From positions 40,339-104,338 of the forward strand of contig NZ_AKJZ01000015.1 in NCBI RefSeq assembly GCF_000282055.1: a stretch of 64,000 bases of DNA, read 5' to 3'. Origin of the DNA: Flavobacterium sp. CF136. Its GTDB lineage: Bacteria; Bacteroidota; Bacteroidia; Flavobacteriales; Flavobacteriaceae. Positions 26,060-35,761 of the stretch are shown piece after piece. Position 1 is the first letter of the stretch. Each line of letters opens with the position of its first letter. A program made the translations under genes and the position numbers. The notes under the pieces are model-generated. The model had not been told where the DNA came from and did not search any database. It worked only from the letters and a program-made list of their open reading frames with translations.

Positions 26060-28306
26060 TTGAACACAAAGCTTTTCATTATCACACCACCTTTTACCCA
26101 ACTGAATACTCCGTATCCGGCAACAGCGTATATAAAAGGGTTTTTGAATACTAAAAACATCGAATCCGTTCAGGCAGATTTGGGTATTGATGTGATTTTG
26201 GAATTGTTTTCAAAGAAAGGATTAATTGATTTGTTTCAGGTTTGCTCCGCCAATTCGGCTTCCAGCCTCGGGTCAGGTTACAAGTTTGAAGTTGCTGGAA
26301 ATACAATTTCAGATAATTCTAAACGTATTTTTGCTTTGCAGGATGAGTATATCAAAACCATTGATGCCGTAATTCAGTTTTTGCAGGGAAAAAATCCAAC
26401 GTTGGCTTTACAGATTTGTCAGGAAGATTTTCTGCCCGAAGCTTCTCGTTTTGCACAGTTAGAAGAACTCGATTGGGCTTTCGGAACCATGGGAACACAG
26501 GACAAAGCGAAACATTTGGCGACTTTATATCTAGAAGATATTTCAGATTATATTGTGGAATGTGTCGATGAAAATTTTGGCTTTAGCCGATATGCAGAGC
26601 GTTTAGGCCGAAGCGCAAATTCTTTTGATGAATTATATGAAGCTTTACAGCAACAACCAACTTATATTGATTCGATTTTAATTTCTCTTTTGAAAGCTAA
26701 AATCGAGGCTGTAAAACCGACTTTCTTTTTAATTTCTGTTCCCTTTCCGGGAAATTTATACAGCGCTTTCAGATGTGCGCAATGGGTAAAACAAAATCAT
26801 CCTGAAATTAAGATTTCTATGGGGGGAGGTTTTCCAAATACCGAATTACGGTCTCTTTCTGATGCACGTGTTTTTGAGTTCTTCGATTTTATCACTTTAG
26901 ATGATGGTGAAGTTCCAATTGAGGAACTTGTTGAAAACTTGTCATCCCGAGCGGAGTCGAGGGGCGAGAAGTATTATAAAAGAACTTTTTTATTAGAAAA
27001 CGGAGAAGTCGTTTACAAAAACAATTCGCTGAAACACGATTATAAACAAGTATTTGTCGGAACGCCGGATTATTCAGATCTGCCTTTGGATAAATACATT
27101 TCGGTTATCGAAATCGTAAATCCGATGCACCGAATGTGGAGCGACGGACGCTGGAATAAACTCACCATGGCGCATGGCTGTTATTGGGGAAAATGTACAT
27201 TTTGCGATATTTCGTTAGATTATATTAAAGTTTACGAACCTGTAGCCGCCAATTTATTGTGCGACCGAATGGAAGACATGATGCAGCAAACAGGTCAGAA
27301 TGGTTTTCATTTTGTTGATGAAGCTGCGCCGCCTGCTTTGATGCGTGCTTTGGCTCTCGAAATTTTACGCAGAAAATTAGCAGTAACCTGGTGGACAAAC
27401 ATTCGTTTTGAGAAAAGCTTCTCTGCAGATTTATGTTTATTGCTAAAAGCTTCAGGCTGTATTGCTGTTTCCGGTGGATTGGAAGTAGCTTCAGACCGAT
27501 TGTTAAAATTAATTGATAAAGGTGTAACCGTAGAACAAGTGGCAAAAGTAACCCGAAATTTTACAGAAGCCGGAATTATGGTTCACGCGTATTTGATGTA
27601 CGGATATCCAACACAAACGGTTCAGGAAACTATTGACAGCCTTGAAATGGTGCGTCAGTTGTTTGAGGCGGGAATTTTGCAATCCGGTTTTTGGCATCAA
27701 TTTGCTATGACGGCGCATAGTCCTGTTGGATTGTATCCGGAGAAATTTGGCGTAACTAAAGTTACAGAAACTATCGGAACTTTTGCCAATAATGATATCG
27801 ATTATACCGATTCTACCGGAATTAATCACGATAAATTCAGTTTTGGATTAAAGAAATCACTCTTCAATTTTATGCACGGAATCTGTTTCGATTACGAATT
27901 GCAGGATTGGTTCGATTTTAAAATTCCGAAAACGAAAATAGATCCCGATTTTATTTTTAATGCACTGGAAGAAGGAAATGATTTCAATACAAAACCAAAT
28001 GCAAAAGTGGTTTGGTTAGGAGGAAAGCCAGCCGTTGATCATTTCACCAAATCTAAAAAAGGCCAGACTTGGGAAATGCTGACCCTGACTTTTCACGATA
28101 AAAAAGAAAGTTTCACGATTCAGACCAATAAAAATGAAGGGGAATGGCTTGTGGAGATCTTGAAAAAAATCACAGTTTCAAACAGCAAAAATTATACTTT
28201 TCAGGAAGTAAAAACTGATTTTGAAACGAACTATGAGGATTTCGAATTGTTTTGGTATTCAAAACCAATCAATACGTTACGTGAATTTGGTTTGTTGGTT
28301 TTATAA
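26060..28306 (+). CDS. B12-binding domain radical SAM protein
   Basis: The 748-residue protein has an N-terminal B12-binding-like region (LISVPFPGNLYSAFRCAQWV, then MGGGFPNTELRSL) and a radical SAM domain with GCYWGKCTFCDIS, a CX4CX2C cluster motif rather than the usual CX3CX2C. The start is TTG, chosen because the conserved TKLFIITPP block follows at once and the -7 element is close. A 23-base dispersed repeat is embedded in frame at 26941-26963. Substrate unknown; no pathway partner is adjacent. Its 3' end overlaps the convergent response regulator by six bases. Confidence 0.82.
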   Translation: MNTKLFIITPPFTQLNTPYPATAYIKGFLNTKNIESVQADLGIDVILELFSKKGLIDLFQVCSANSASSLGSGYKFEVAGNTISDNSKRIFALQDEYIKTIDAVIQFLQGKNPTLALQICQEDFLPEASRFAQLEELDWAFGTMGTQDKAKHLATLYLEDISDYIVECVDENFGFSRYAERLGRSANSFDELYEALQQQPTYIDSILISLLKAKIEAVKPTFFLISVPFPGNLYSAFRCAQWVKQNHPEIKISMGGGFPNTELRSLSDARVFEFFDFITLDDGEVPIEELVENLSSRAESRGEKYYKRTFLLENGEVVYKNNSLKHDYKQVFVGTPDYSDLPLDKYISVIEIVNPMHRMWSDGRWNKLTMAHGCYWGKCTFCDISLDYIKVYEPVAANLLCDRMEDMMQQTGQNGFHFVDEAAPPALMRALALEILRRKLAVTWWTNIRFEKSFSADLCLLLKASGCIAVSGGLEVASDRLLKLIDKGVTVEQVAKVTRNFTEAGIMVHAYLMYGYPTQTVQETIDSLEMVRQLFEAGILQSGFWHQFAMTAHSPVGLYPEKFGVTKVTETIGTFANNDIDYTDSTGINHDKFSFGLKKSLFNFMHGICFDYELQDWFDFKIPKTKIDPDFIFNALEEGNDFNTKPNAKVVWLGGKPAVDHFTKSKKGQTWEMLTLTFHDKKESFTIQTNKNEGEWLVEILKKITVSNSKNYTFQEVKTDFETNYEDFELFWYSKPINTLREFGLLVL
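26941..26963 (+). repeat. Dispersed 23-base repeat inside the radical SAM gene
   Basis: The segment beginning GTCATCCCGAGCG matches 19 of 23 positions of the intergenic copy at 11616-11638 (opposite strand); all four differences are transitions. It adds about eight codons (part of NLSSRAESRGEK) without breaking the frame. Confidence 0.6.
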
Positions 28307-28993
28307 AGCTTCAATAGCAAATCGAAAACCAATTCCGTGAAGGTTTTCAATAGAAATTCCTTTTTCGTTTATCAAAATTTTACGCAAACGCGAAATAAAA
28401 ACATCCAGGCTCCTACCCATAAAATAATCATCAGTTCCCCAAAGCGAGGTTAAAATCTGCTCTCTTTTTAAAACAGAATTTTTATTATCGAGAAATAATT
28501 TCAGAAGTTCGGCCTCACGTTGTGTGAGACTAATTTTTTCTGTTTCATTAAAAAGAATAAAGTTTTTAATATCAAACTGATATTTTCCGATTTCGTAAAA
28601 TGATTTTTTGACTGCATTATTTTTTTGCGAACGCTTCAGGAATATTTCGATTTTAAGAATTAATTCTTCAATACTAAAAGGTTTTACGAGATAATCATCT
28701 GCACCCAAACGCAGTCCTTTTATGCGGTCTTCCTTTAGTGTTTTTGCCGAAAGGAAAATGATTGGAATATCGGTATTGATTTTTCTAATTTCTGCTGCCA
28801 ATTCAAACCCGTCCATTTTTGGCATCATAATATCGAGAATGCAAATATCAAAATCTTCTTTTTTGAAACTTTCAAAGCCTGAATTTCCGTCAGGACAATG
28901 TGTTACATCATAGTTATTTTGTTCCAGATTATCTTTGGTCAAAAAGGCTAATGTTTCATCATCTTCGGTATAAAGAATTTTAAAATTTTTCAT
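28301..28993 (-). CDS. OmpR-family response regulator
   Basis: The 230-residue protein has a receiver domain with phospho-acceptor Asp54 (CILDIMMPKMDG) and a C-terminal winged helix (LTQREAELLKLF, REQILTSLWG, DVFISRLRKIL). It regulates transcription on phosphorylation by the kinase gene just upstream, with which it overlaps by four bases. Target genes are not evident. Confidence 0.93.
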   Translation of the reverse strand: MKNFKILYTEDDETLAFLTKDNLEQNNYDVTHCPDGNSGFESFKKEDFDICILDIMMPKMDGFELAAEIRKINTDIPIIFLSAKTLKEDRIKGLRLGADDYLVKPFSIEELILKIEIFLKRSQKNNAVKKSFYEIGKYQFDIKNFILFNETEKISLTQREAELLKLFLDNKNSVLKREQILTSLWGTDDYFMGRSLDVFISRLRKILINEKGISIENLHGIGFRFAIEAL

Positions 28994-30252
28994 TTTCTAT
29001 ATGGAATTGACAGTGTTATAGTACTACCTTTTTCTAAATTATTGATGGCGTTAATTTTCCAGTTTTGTAAGTTGCAAATCTCTTTTACGTAATATAGACC
29101 GAGCCCAAAACCAGTAACTTCATTACTTTTTTCATTTTGAATCCGGTAAAACTTATCAAAAATATAAGAGATTTTTTTAGACGGAATTCCAATTCCATTA
29201 TCAATGAATTCTAATTTTAAGGATTGGTTTTCTTTCGAAATCCGAATGAGAATTTCAGGTTTTTCAGTACAATATTTTACTGCATTATCTAACAAATTGT
29301 AAACTAAATTGGTAAAATGAAAAACGTCCGTTTCAATTTTATAATTATCAGTATCCGTTTCAATTTTAATATTGGCTTCCGGGTATTTTAATTGAATATT
29401 AATAATCGTTTCTTCTATAACCGGTACTATCAAAATCGATTCCGTTTTTAACTCTAAAGGAGTATAATCAGATTTGGCAATGTTCAAAATTTTCTCGATA
29501 TGATTATTCAGTTTATTGCTCTGATTGATAATAATATCAGTATAAGTATGTAGTTTTTTATCTTCTTTGATTGGATTCTGTTCAATTAAATATTTCGAAG
29601 CAATTAAAATCGAAGACAATGGCGTTTTAAATTCATGTGTCATATTATTGATGAAATCACGCTGTAATTCGGAATATTTTTTTTGTTGTAAAAGCGTAAA
29701 AATCGAATAAACATAAATCAATAAAATAAGAATTAATGCTATGGAAAGTATAAACCAAAAACGCATCGAACTGAATAAATAAGTGGTTTCATTAGGGAAA
29801 CGAACCGCAAAATAATAAACCAGGTTTTTATGTTTAGGGAAGTAAACAGTTTGCTTTCCTTTTCCTTTTTCAGATAATGAAATGTAGTTTCCGTAAACCA
29901 TTTCATCGCTTTGGCAATTGTACATGGCATATTCAAAATCAGTGGTGATATTCATTTTTTTGAATTCTGATTTCAAATAAAACTCTAAAATATCGGCTTC
30001 AAAATCGTTATCGATATTTACAATATAATAATCGTTGGCAATTTTCTGAACCGGATTTTGGGATGGTAATTCATGATTTGTGCCTTCATATAATTTTTTG
30101 GCGACTTCCAGTAAAGCAATATGTGTCTTCTGGCTTAACTTTTTTTGTTCTAAAGTAAAAGCCTCTTTTGTCCATAGCAATTGTACAACCAATATGCTGA
30201 TGATGGCCGCTAAACCTAAAAGGATAATGCTATTGAGTTTGTTTATTTTCAA
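28990..30252 (-). CDS. Sensor histidine kinase
   Basis: The 420-residue protein has two membrane segments (about 7-28 and 165-187) around a periplasmic sensor region, a HisKA domain with MTHEFKTPLSSI, and an ATPase domain with NLLDNAVKYC, GIGIPSKK and GFGLGLYYVK. It phosphorylates the overlapping downstream regulator. The periplasmic domain shows no motif I recognise. A full promoter match lies at 30287-30317. Confidence 0.93.
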   Translation of the reverse strand: MKINKLNSIILLGLAAIISILVVQLLWTKEAFTLEQKKLSQKTHIALLEVAKKLYEGTNHELPSQNPVQKIANDYYIVNIDNDFEADILEFYLKSEFKKMNITTDFEYAMYNCQSDEMVYGNYISLSEKGKGKQTVYFPKHKNLVYYFAVRFPNETTYLFSSMRFWFILSIALILILLIYVYSIFTLLQQKKYSELQRDFINNMTHEFKTPLSSILIASKYLIEQNPIKEDKKLHTYTDIIINQSNKLNNHIEKILNIAKSDYTPLELKTESILIVPVIEETIINIQLKYPEANIKIETDTDNYKIETDVFHFTNLVYNLLDNAVKYCTEKPEILIRISKENQSLKLEFIDNGIGIPSKKISYIFDKFYRIQNEKSNEVTGFGLGLYYVKEICNLQNWKINAINNLEKGSTITLSIPYRK

Positions 30253-30286
30253 GGAAAAATAAAATTTATTAAAATGTAATATTAAT

Positions 30287-30317
30287 CAAATTTATACTTA
30301 AAAATACCCATTAACAA
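30287..30317 (-). promoter_or_regulatory. Promoter of the histidine kinase operon
   Basis: On the minus strand TTG (30317-30315), a 20-base spacer and TAAATTTG (30294-30287) match the phylum consensus in full. Confidence 0.7.
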
Positions 30318-30369
30318 GTCGTTAACAAACATTTGAGACCGCTTAACAGCGAATTGATTTTTTCTAAGG

Positions 30370-30377
30370 TAGTTTTG
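30370..30377 (+). promoter_or_regulatory. -7 element of the DUF1573 gene
   Basis: TAGTTTTG matches TAnnTTTG exactly, about 40 bases ahead of the start codon. A TTG is present 13 bases upstream, closer than ideal. Confidence 0.45.
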
Positions 30378-30418
30378 AAATATAAAATTTAACTATAAAC
30401 CATTTAAATAGATAAACC

Positions 30419-30832
30419 ATGAAAATTATTAAAATTTCGATGTTAGCTTTAGTTTTGGGTCTAATGTCTTTTTCAGCAATAGCACCAGTACAATCATTAG
30501 TTTCTAACATAAAAACAGAAACTACGGCTTCTGTAATTGTATGGAAAACTGAGTCAATTGATGTTGGTGAAATTCCACAGGGAACTCCAAAAGCAATTGT
30601 GTATGAATTTAAAAATACAGGAAAAGCAACAGTTGTGATTACAAATGTTCAGGGATCTTGTGGATGTACAGCAACAGATTATACTAAAGAACCAATTTTA
30701 CCCGGTAAATCGGCTAAAGTAACCGCTACTTATAATGCAGCTAATAAAGGTGGTTTTACAAAAACAGTAACAGTAACAACAAGTGCAGAAACAACACCAA
30801 AAATCCTGACTTTAAAAGGAACGGTAATTTAA
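30419..30832 (+). CDS. DUF1573 domain exported protein
   Basis: The 137-residue product has a signal peptide (MKIIKISMLALVLGLMSFSA) and one DUF1573 domain: IDVGEIPQGTPKAIVYEFKN, TNVQGSCGCTATDYTKEPI, GKSAKVTATYN. This Ig-like family is abundant in Bacteroidota envelopes and has no settled function; the conserved CGC motif is present. It is divergent from the kinase operon and might belong to its stress regulon, though only position suggests this. Confidence 0.87.
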   Translation: MKIIKISMLALVLGLMSFSAIAPVQSLVSNIKTETTASVIVWKTESIDVGEIPQGTPKAIVYEFKNTGKATVVITNVQGSCGCTATDYTKEPILPGKSAKVTATYNAANKGGFTKTVTVTTSAETTPKILTLKGTVI

Positions 30833-30856
30833 AATAAAAAGTTGATTATAAAGGGG

Positions 30857-30892
30857 AAAAACTCCAAATATGTGATGTATTTGGAGTTTTTT
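30857..30892 (+). terminator. Terminator after the DUF1573 gene
   Basis: AAAACTCCAAATA and TATTTGGAGTTTT arms with a short loop are followed by a T-run. Confidence 0.85.
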
Positions 30893-30997
30893 TATACTTT
30901 ATTTTTGTTGATAATATTGTTGTTAAAATGAGTGTTTATTTTTTTATAAAAGGACTCTTTTCATGAAAACTTTTCTATTTTTATTAAAAATATCAAT

Positions 30998-32581
30998 ATG
31001 AAAATTTTGTATCCGCTTGCGGCAATAATAATTCTTTTTACAGCTGTTTCATGCAACTCCAAATCAAATAATAAAAAAGGAAACCAAATAAATAAAGCAA
31101 AGGCAGAATTACCTGAACTGAAGATTCCGATTGATAGTACTGATATTTCTAAGTTTTATCAGGCGTATCCTAAACTGGTTAAATTTCAGGAAGATGTTTT
31201 GTCTTTATATAAGAAAAAGAACTCTGCTCAATTATGGTTAGATAATAAAGGTGTAGTAGAGTTTGGAAATACTTTATTCAATAAATATAAAGGTTTGGGT
31301 GATGAGGGCTTAAAAGCTAATTTTCCATACAACGAAAAAATTAATTCAATTTTCGAGCGCACTTCAGAAAACAAATTATCGAAAATAGATACGGATTTGA
31401 TGATAACCAATTTATATTTCTATTATGCTGAAAAAGTATTTAGTGGTTTCGATGAAAAAACATCAACATCCTTAGAATGGCTTTTACCCCGAAAAAAAGT
31501 AAATTATCAGGTACTTTCAGATTCCATTTTTAAACATTCTACTATTAATGACGATAATAAAAGTAAAATGTTCAGCCAGTATTATAAACTGCGTGAAGCG
31601 TTGAAACAATACAGAGAAATAGAGAAAAAAGGAGGCTGGAAAACTATTGAAGTCAGTGATGATTTTAAAAACCTAAAATTAGGAGATTCGGCTATAACAA
31701 TAGCTCAAATTAGAGAAAGACTTTCTATTACAGGAGAACTTAAAGAAAACAGTAAAAGTGCCGTTTGTGATTCGGTTTTAATTTCGGCTATGAAAGACTA
31801 CGAATTACATCATGGATATACGCCTAAAAATATAATTTTAAAAGAGCATATTGACGAAATGAATATTCCTGTTTCAGATAGAATCAAAACCATTATTGCA
31901 AATATGGAGCGTTGCAGATGGATTGATCCTGAATTAGAGAAAGGGGAAGAATTTATCGAGGTTAATATTCCTGAATTCAGATTATATTTAATTCGAAATC
32001 ATGAAATTGTTTTTGTGTCGCCAGTTGTAGTAGGAAAAGCCATGACCAAAACCGTTATTTTTAGCGGTATGATGAATAATATTGTTTTTAGTCCGTATTG
32101 GAATGTTCCTCAAAGTATTATCAACAAAGAGATCAAACCCGGAATGGCTAAAAACAAGAACTATTTAGCTGAAAAACATTTAGAATGGAATAATGGTGTG
32201 GTTCGACAATTACCGGGAATAAATAATTCACTTGGTTTGGTAAAATTTTTATTTCCAAATTCAAATAACATTTATTTACACGATACACCGTCAAAAAGTT
32301 TATTTGAAAGAGAAAACAGAGCTTTTAGCCATGGTTGTGTGCGTGTGGCAAAACCCAGGGAATTGGCAATTGAACTTTTAAAAAACGATCCTAAATGGAA
32401 TCCGGCCCGAATTGATAAAGCAATGCATGCCGGTAAAGAAAGCTGGTATACCTTAAAAAAGAAAGTTCCTGTTTATATTGGTTATTTTACTGCCTGGGTA
32501 GACAGAAAAGGACAATTGAATTTTTATAAAGACGTTTATCAAAGAGATGAAAGTTTGATAAAATTATTGACTGAAGAATAA
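30998..32581 (+). CDS. L,D-transpeptidase lipoprotein (YcbB-like)
   Basis: The 527-residue product has a lipoprotein signal (LFTAVSC, Cys19), a scaffold domain, a peptidoglycan-binding-like region near 225-285, and a YkuD catalytic domain with AFSHGCVRVAKP holding the active Cys and His. Such enzymes make 3-3 cross-links in peptidoglycan or attach proteins. Length and domain order match YcbB/LdtD types. It converges with an NlpC/P60 gene, another wall enzyme, with only four bases between them. Confidence 0.9.
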   Translation: MKILYPLAAIIILFTAVSCNSKSNNKKGNQINKAKAELPELKIPIDSTDISKFYQAYPKLVKFQEDVLSLYKKKNSAQLWLDNKGVVEFGNTLFNKYKGLGDEGLKANFPYNEKINSIFERTSENKLSKIDTDLMITNLYFYYAEKVFSGFDEKTSTSLEWLLPRKKVNYQVLSDSIFKHSTINDDNKSKMFSQYYKLREALKQYREIEKKGGWKTIEVSDDFKNLKLGDSAITIAQIRERLSITGELKENSKSAVCDSVLISAMKDYELHHGYTPKNIILKEHIDEMNIPVSDRIKTIIANMERCRWIDPELEKGEEFIEVNIPEFRLYLIRNHEIVFVSPVVVGKAMTKTVIFSGMMNNIVFSPYWNVPQSIINKEIKPGMAKNKNYLAEKHLEWNNGVVRQLPGINNSLGLVKFLFPNSNNIYLHDTPSKSLFERENRAFSHGCVRVAKPRELAIELLKNDPKWNPARIDKAMHAGKESWYTLKKKVPVYIGYFTAWVDRKGQLNFYKDVYQRDESLIKLLTEE

Positions 32582-32585
32582 CTAT

Positions 32586-33092
32586 TTATTTAGATAATAC
32601 ATCAATACACTTATAAAAACGTTTAGTGTAATGTTCTGAATTCAGTTCGCTAATAGTTACCTTATTCGCTTTTCCGGAAGAGGCATGTATAAACTTTGAC
32701 TGCATGCCGTTTGCCTCACAAACAATTCCAACATGGCCTACGATTGTTCTGTCTTTATAACCGTAAAAAACTAAAATATCCCCAACTTTAAAATCTTCAG
32801 GGGCTAATGCAGTTCCTATATTTTTATAGCCATTAGAACTTCGCGGCAAGTTTATATCAAAATTATTAAATACATAATTGACAAAGCCTGAACAGTCAAA
32901 CCCCCTTTGAGGACTATTTCCCGCATATAAATAAGGAGTGCCCAAATATTTTTTGGCATACATAATAATGGAATCCCTGTCAATTGCAGTTTGGTTTTTT
33001 TGAATTTTATTGATTACTGTTAGATTGTCTTTTTTTGAAAATGAAGAGAATAGAACGGATGCGGCAAATAATATATAGATGGGTAGTTTCAT
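32586..33092 (-). CDS. NlpC/P60 (C40) cell-wall peptidase
   Basis: The 168-residue product has a signal peptide and a C40 papain-like domain: FDCSGFVNYVF (catalytic Cys), GHVGIV (His) and FIHASSGK (second His). These enzymes cut gamma-D-Glu-diaminopimelate bonds in peptidoglycan stem peptides. A full consensus promoter lies 27 bases upstream. Confidence 0.9.
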   Translation of the reverse strand: MKLPIYILFAASVLFSSFSKKDNLTVINKIQKNQTAIDRDSIIMYAKKYLGTPYLYAGNSPQRGFDCSGFVNYVFNNFDINLPRSSNGYKNIGTALAPEDFKVGDILVFYGYKDRTIVGHVGIVCEANGMQSKFIHASSGKANKVTISELNSEHYTKRFYKCIDVLSK

Positions 33093-33118
33093 TTAATAAG
33101 TACTGAAGTGTATAAATT

Positions 33119-33147
33119 CAAAGGTAGGGCTAAGTTTTGGAAATCAA
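33119..33147 (-). promoter_or_regulatory. Promoter of the NlpC/P60 gene
   Basis: On the minus strand TTG (33147-33145), an 18-base spacer and TACCTTTG (33126-33119) match the TTG/TAnnTTTG consensus. Confidence 0.7.
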
Positions 33148-33258
33148 AGTAAAAGGTTGCTAATGAATGCCGGAAATGGATAAATGGGCAGAATTGCTTT
33201 TGGTGTTTTTTTATTGCATTTTGATATTTTAGTATCTTTTTTGATAATTCATTTGGGG

Positions 33259-33266
33259 TATATTTG
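33259..33266 (+). promoter_or_regulatory. -7 element ahead of the CE2 esterase gene
   Basis: TATATTTG is an exact match; a TTG at 33241-33243 gives a 15-base spacer, slightly short. Confidence 0.45.
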
Positions 33267-33297
33267 TCAATCGTGTTTATATTTTAACAAATAAATT

Positions 33298-34392
33298 ATG
33301 TTTCTCAAAAAAATACCACTTTTAATTTTGTTTTTATTGATTTCGATTGTTTCGACTTCACAAAATAAAACCAATACATTTCTTTATGAGGGCCGGGTTG
33401 ACAAACTCCAGGATAATAATGTTGTCCTAATTGGAACGGCTTCTTCGGTTTCGTTCAATTTTACAGGAGATAAATGTTCAATTTCTCTTCAAAGCATTGA
33501 TTCCTGGGAACATCATAATTATGTTTCTTTAGTTTTGGACGGAAAGTATATTGGAAAATTGAGAATTGAAAAAGGGGCTGCCCAATCTTTTCCAGTAAAG
33601 ATTACTTGCGATAAAAAACATCATAATCTCACGATTTATAAAACTACAGAAGCACAAAGCGGTAACGTTTTATTTGCCGGAACTACTGCAAAACTAACTT
33701 CGATTTCTTCAAAAAAGAAAAAGAAAATCGAATTTATAGGAGACTCTATTACATGCGGTGCTGCAAGTGATGATTCCGATGTTCCTTGTGATCAGGGCGA
33801 ATATTTTGATCACCATAACGGGTATTTTGCTTATGGTCCGACACTTTCCAGAGAAATTGATGTTGATTATTTAATGAGTTCTGTTTCCGGAATTGGAATG
33901 TACCGTAACTGGAATGACGAAAATAAAGACGAAGGTATTATGCCGGATTTATATGGGAATTTGTATTTAACAAAAGATGCTTCAAAACCTAAATATGATT
34001 TTGCTTTTCAGCCCGATATTATCAGTATTGCTTTAGGAACCAATGATTTTTCCGGTGGAGACGGGAAAAAAGAACGCCTGCCTTTTAATCCTGAAAAATA
34101 TGTTTCGAACTACATTAATTTCATCAAAATGCTATACAGTCATAATCCAAATGTACAGATAGTAATTACGAACAGTCCAATGGTTGGCGGTGAGAAAGGA
34201 ATTGTTTTTGAAGAATGTCTGAATAAAGTTAAAGATGCTTTTAAAGACGATAAAACACATAAACCAATTGTGATATTTAAGTTTAAACCAATGACTCCGA
34301 AAGGCTGTAGCTGGCATCCAAATCTTGCCGATCATAAGGTTATGGCTGATGAATATGGTCCATTTTTAAAAAAGCTGCTAAATGAAAAATAA
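33298..34392 (+). CDS. CE2-like SGNH acetyl esterase
   Basis: The 364-residue product has a signal peptide, an N-terminal beta-sandwich (about 25-130) and an SGNH hydrolase domain opening IEFIGDSITCGAAS (Ser nucleophile), with SIALGTNDF and a final CSWHPNLADHKVMA His block. This two-domain layout is that of CE2 esterases, which remove acetyl groups from plant glucomannan and similar glycans. It overlaps the next esterase gene by 11 bases and sits near a mannan locus, which fits the role. Confidence 0.83.
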   Translation: MFLKKIPLLILFLLISIVSTSQNKTNTFLYEGRVDKLQDNNVVLIGTASSVSFNFTGDKCSISLQSIDSWEHHNYVSLVLDGKYIGKLRIEKGAAQSFPVKITCDKKHHNLTIYKTTEAQSGNVLFAGTTAKLTSISSKKKKKIEFIGDSITCGAASDDSDVPCDQGEYFDHHNGYFAYGPTLSREIDVDYLMSSVSGIGMYRNWNDENKDEGIMPDLYGNLYLTKDASKPKYDFAFQPDIISIALGTNDFSGGDGKKERLPFNPEKYVSNYINFIKMLYSHNPNVQIVITNSPMVGGEKGIVFEECLNKVKDAFKDDKTHKPIVIFKFKPMTPKGCSWHPNLADHKVMADEYGPFLKKLLNEK

Positions 34393-35761
34393 TATATTTA
34401 AGTTTGCTTTCTTTCTGTTGATTTCCAGTACTATGATGGCAAACGTTTCGCTACCCAATATTTTTGGTGATAATATGGTTTTACAGCGTAATTCCGAAGT
34501 TAAAATCTGGGGCTGGGCGAGTCCAAAAGAAGAAATTAAACTGGTTTCCAGCTGGAATAATCAGGAATATAAAGTTACGGCCAACAATCAGGCACAATGG
34601 GAACTTAAAATAAAAACTCCCGAAGCAGGCGGACCATTCACGATTTCTATAAAAGGATATAACGAAGTAGTTTTGAAGAACATTCTGATTGGTGAAGTCT
34701 GGGTTTGTTCCGGACAATCGAATATGGAAATGTCGGTAAGCTGGGGAATTGATAATGGAGAAGAAGAAGCAAAAAATGCTGCAAATCCGAATATTCGATT
34801 TTTTACGGTTCCAAAATTGACAGCTACAACTCCACAAAACAATTTATTAGGAAACTGGACAGAATCGACTCCGGAAACCATGAAATATTTTAGTGCTGTC
34901 GGATACTTTTTCGCGAAACGTTTAAGAGAAGATTTAAAAAATGTTCCAATCGGATTGATTTCTTCCAATTGGGGTGGAACTCCGGCGGAAATCTGGATGC
35001 CGGAAGAAGTGATTCAGAACGATCCTCTTTTATTAGAAAACGCTAAAAAATTAAACGAACAGGAATACGGACCGAGACAACCGGGACGTGCTTATAATGC
35101 AATGATTTATCCTTTTGTTGGATTTAAAATTGCAGGAACGCTTTGGTATCAGGGTGAATCGAATGTGGGATCTACAGTTTACGACAAAACATTGTCGGCT
35201 TTGATAACTTCCTGGAGAAAAGCATGGCAGGATGATTTCCCTTTTTATTATGTACAAATTGCACCTTATAAAACTGGCACCAATAATTTCTCGAATGTTA
35301 CTCTGAGAGATTCCCAAAGAAAATTACTTAAAGAAGTTTCGAATACCGGAATGGTTGTAATCAGCGATGTTTCTGATACAATAGATATTCATCCAAAAGA
35401 TAAAAAATCGGTTGGAATTCGTTTGGCGAATTTAGCTTTGGCAAATACGTATAAAACCAATTCAGGTTTAGTAAACGGTCCGGTTTTTAAAGATTTTAAA
35501 GCGGAAAAAAACAAAGCAATTGTTTCTTTTGATTCTGCTGAAGGTTTGCATTTTAAAAATAAAACATCCAATCAATTTGAAGTAGCCGGAGCCGATGGCG
35601 TTTTTTACACAGCCGAAGCCTCGATTAAAAATAATCAGGTGATTTTGACGAGTAAGAAAGTAAACGTTCCGGCAAAAGTTCGTTTTGCATGGGGAAATAC
35701 AATACAATCTGATTTGTTTAATAAAGTCAATTTGCCTGCTTCGTGTTTTATTACGGAATAG
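34382..35761 (+). CDS. SASA-domain (sialate O-acetylesterase-like) carbohydrate esterase
   Basis: The 459-residue product has a signal peptide and the motifs VSLPNIFGDNMVLQR, VCSGQSNMEMSV (Ser nucleophile) and GTLWYQGESN, characteristic of the DUF303/SASA family. Despite the family name, bacterial members next to glycoside hydrolases commonly deacetylate xylan or mannan. No sialic acid genes are present, so a plant-glycan acetyl group is the more likely target. It overlaps the CE2 gene by 11 bases. Confidence 0.85.
   Translation: MKNNIFKFAFFLLISSTMMANVSLPNIFGDNMVLQRNSEVKIWGWASPKEEIKLVSSWNNQEYKVTANNQAQWELKIKTPEAGGPFTISIKGYNEVVLKNILIGEVWVCSGQSNMEMSVSWGIDNGEEEAKNAANPNIRFFTVPKLTATTPQNNLLGNWTESTPETMKYFSAVGYFFAKRLREDLKNVPIGLISSNWGGTPAEIWMPEEVIQNDPLLLENAKKLNEQEYGPRQPGRAYNAMIYPFVGFKIAGTLWYQGESNVGSTVYDKTLSALITSWRKAWQDDFPFYYVQIAPYKTGTNNFSNVTLRDSQRKLLKEVSNTGMVVISDVSDTIDIHPKDKKSVGIRLANLALANTYKTNSGLVNGPVFKDFKAEKNKAIVSFDSAEGLHFKNKTSNQFEVAGADGVFYTAEASIKNNQVILTSKKVNVPAKVRFAWGNTIQSDLFNKVNLPASCFITE

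Noticed and set aside
34588..34968. Long antisense frames opposite the SASA esterase gene
   Set aside because: They are mirror frames of a conserved gene with no family motif. Several similar frames opposite the GH3, radical SAM and RtcB genes were dropped for the same reason.
34382..35761. Role in sialic acid metabolism
   Set aside because: Only the family name suggests it. No sialidase, NanA, NanE or transporter gene is present, and the neighbours act on plant glycans.
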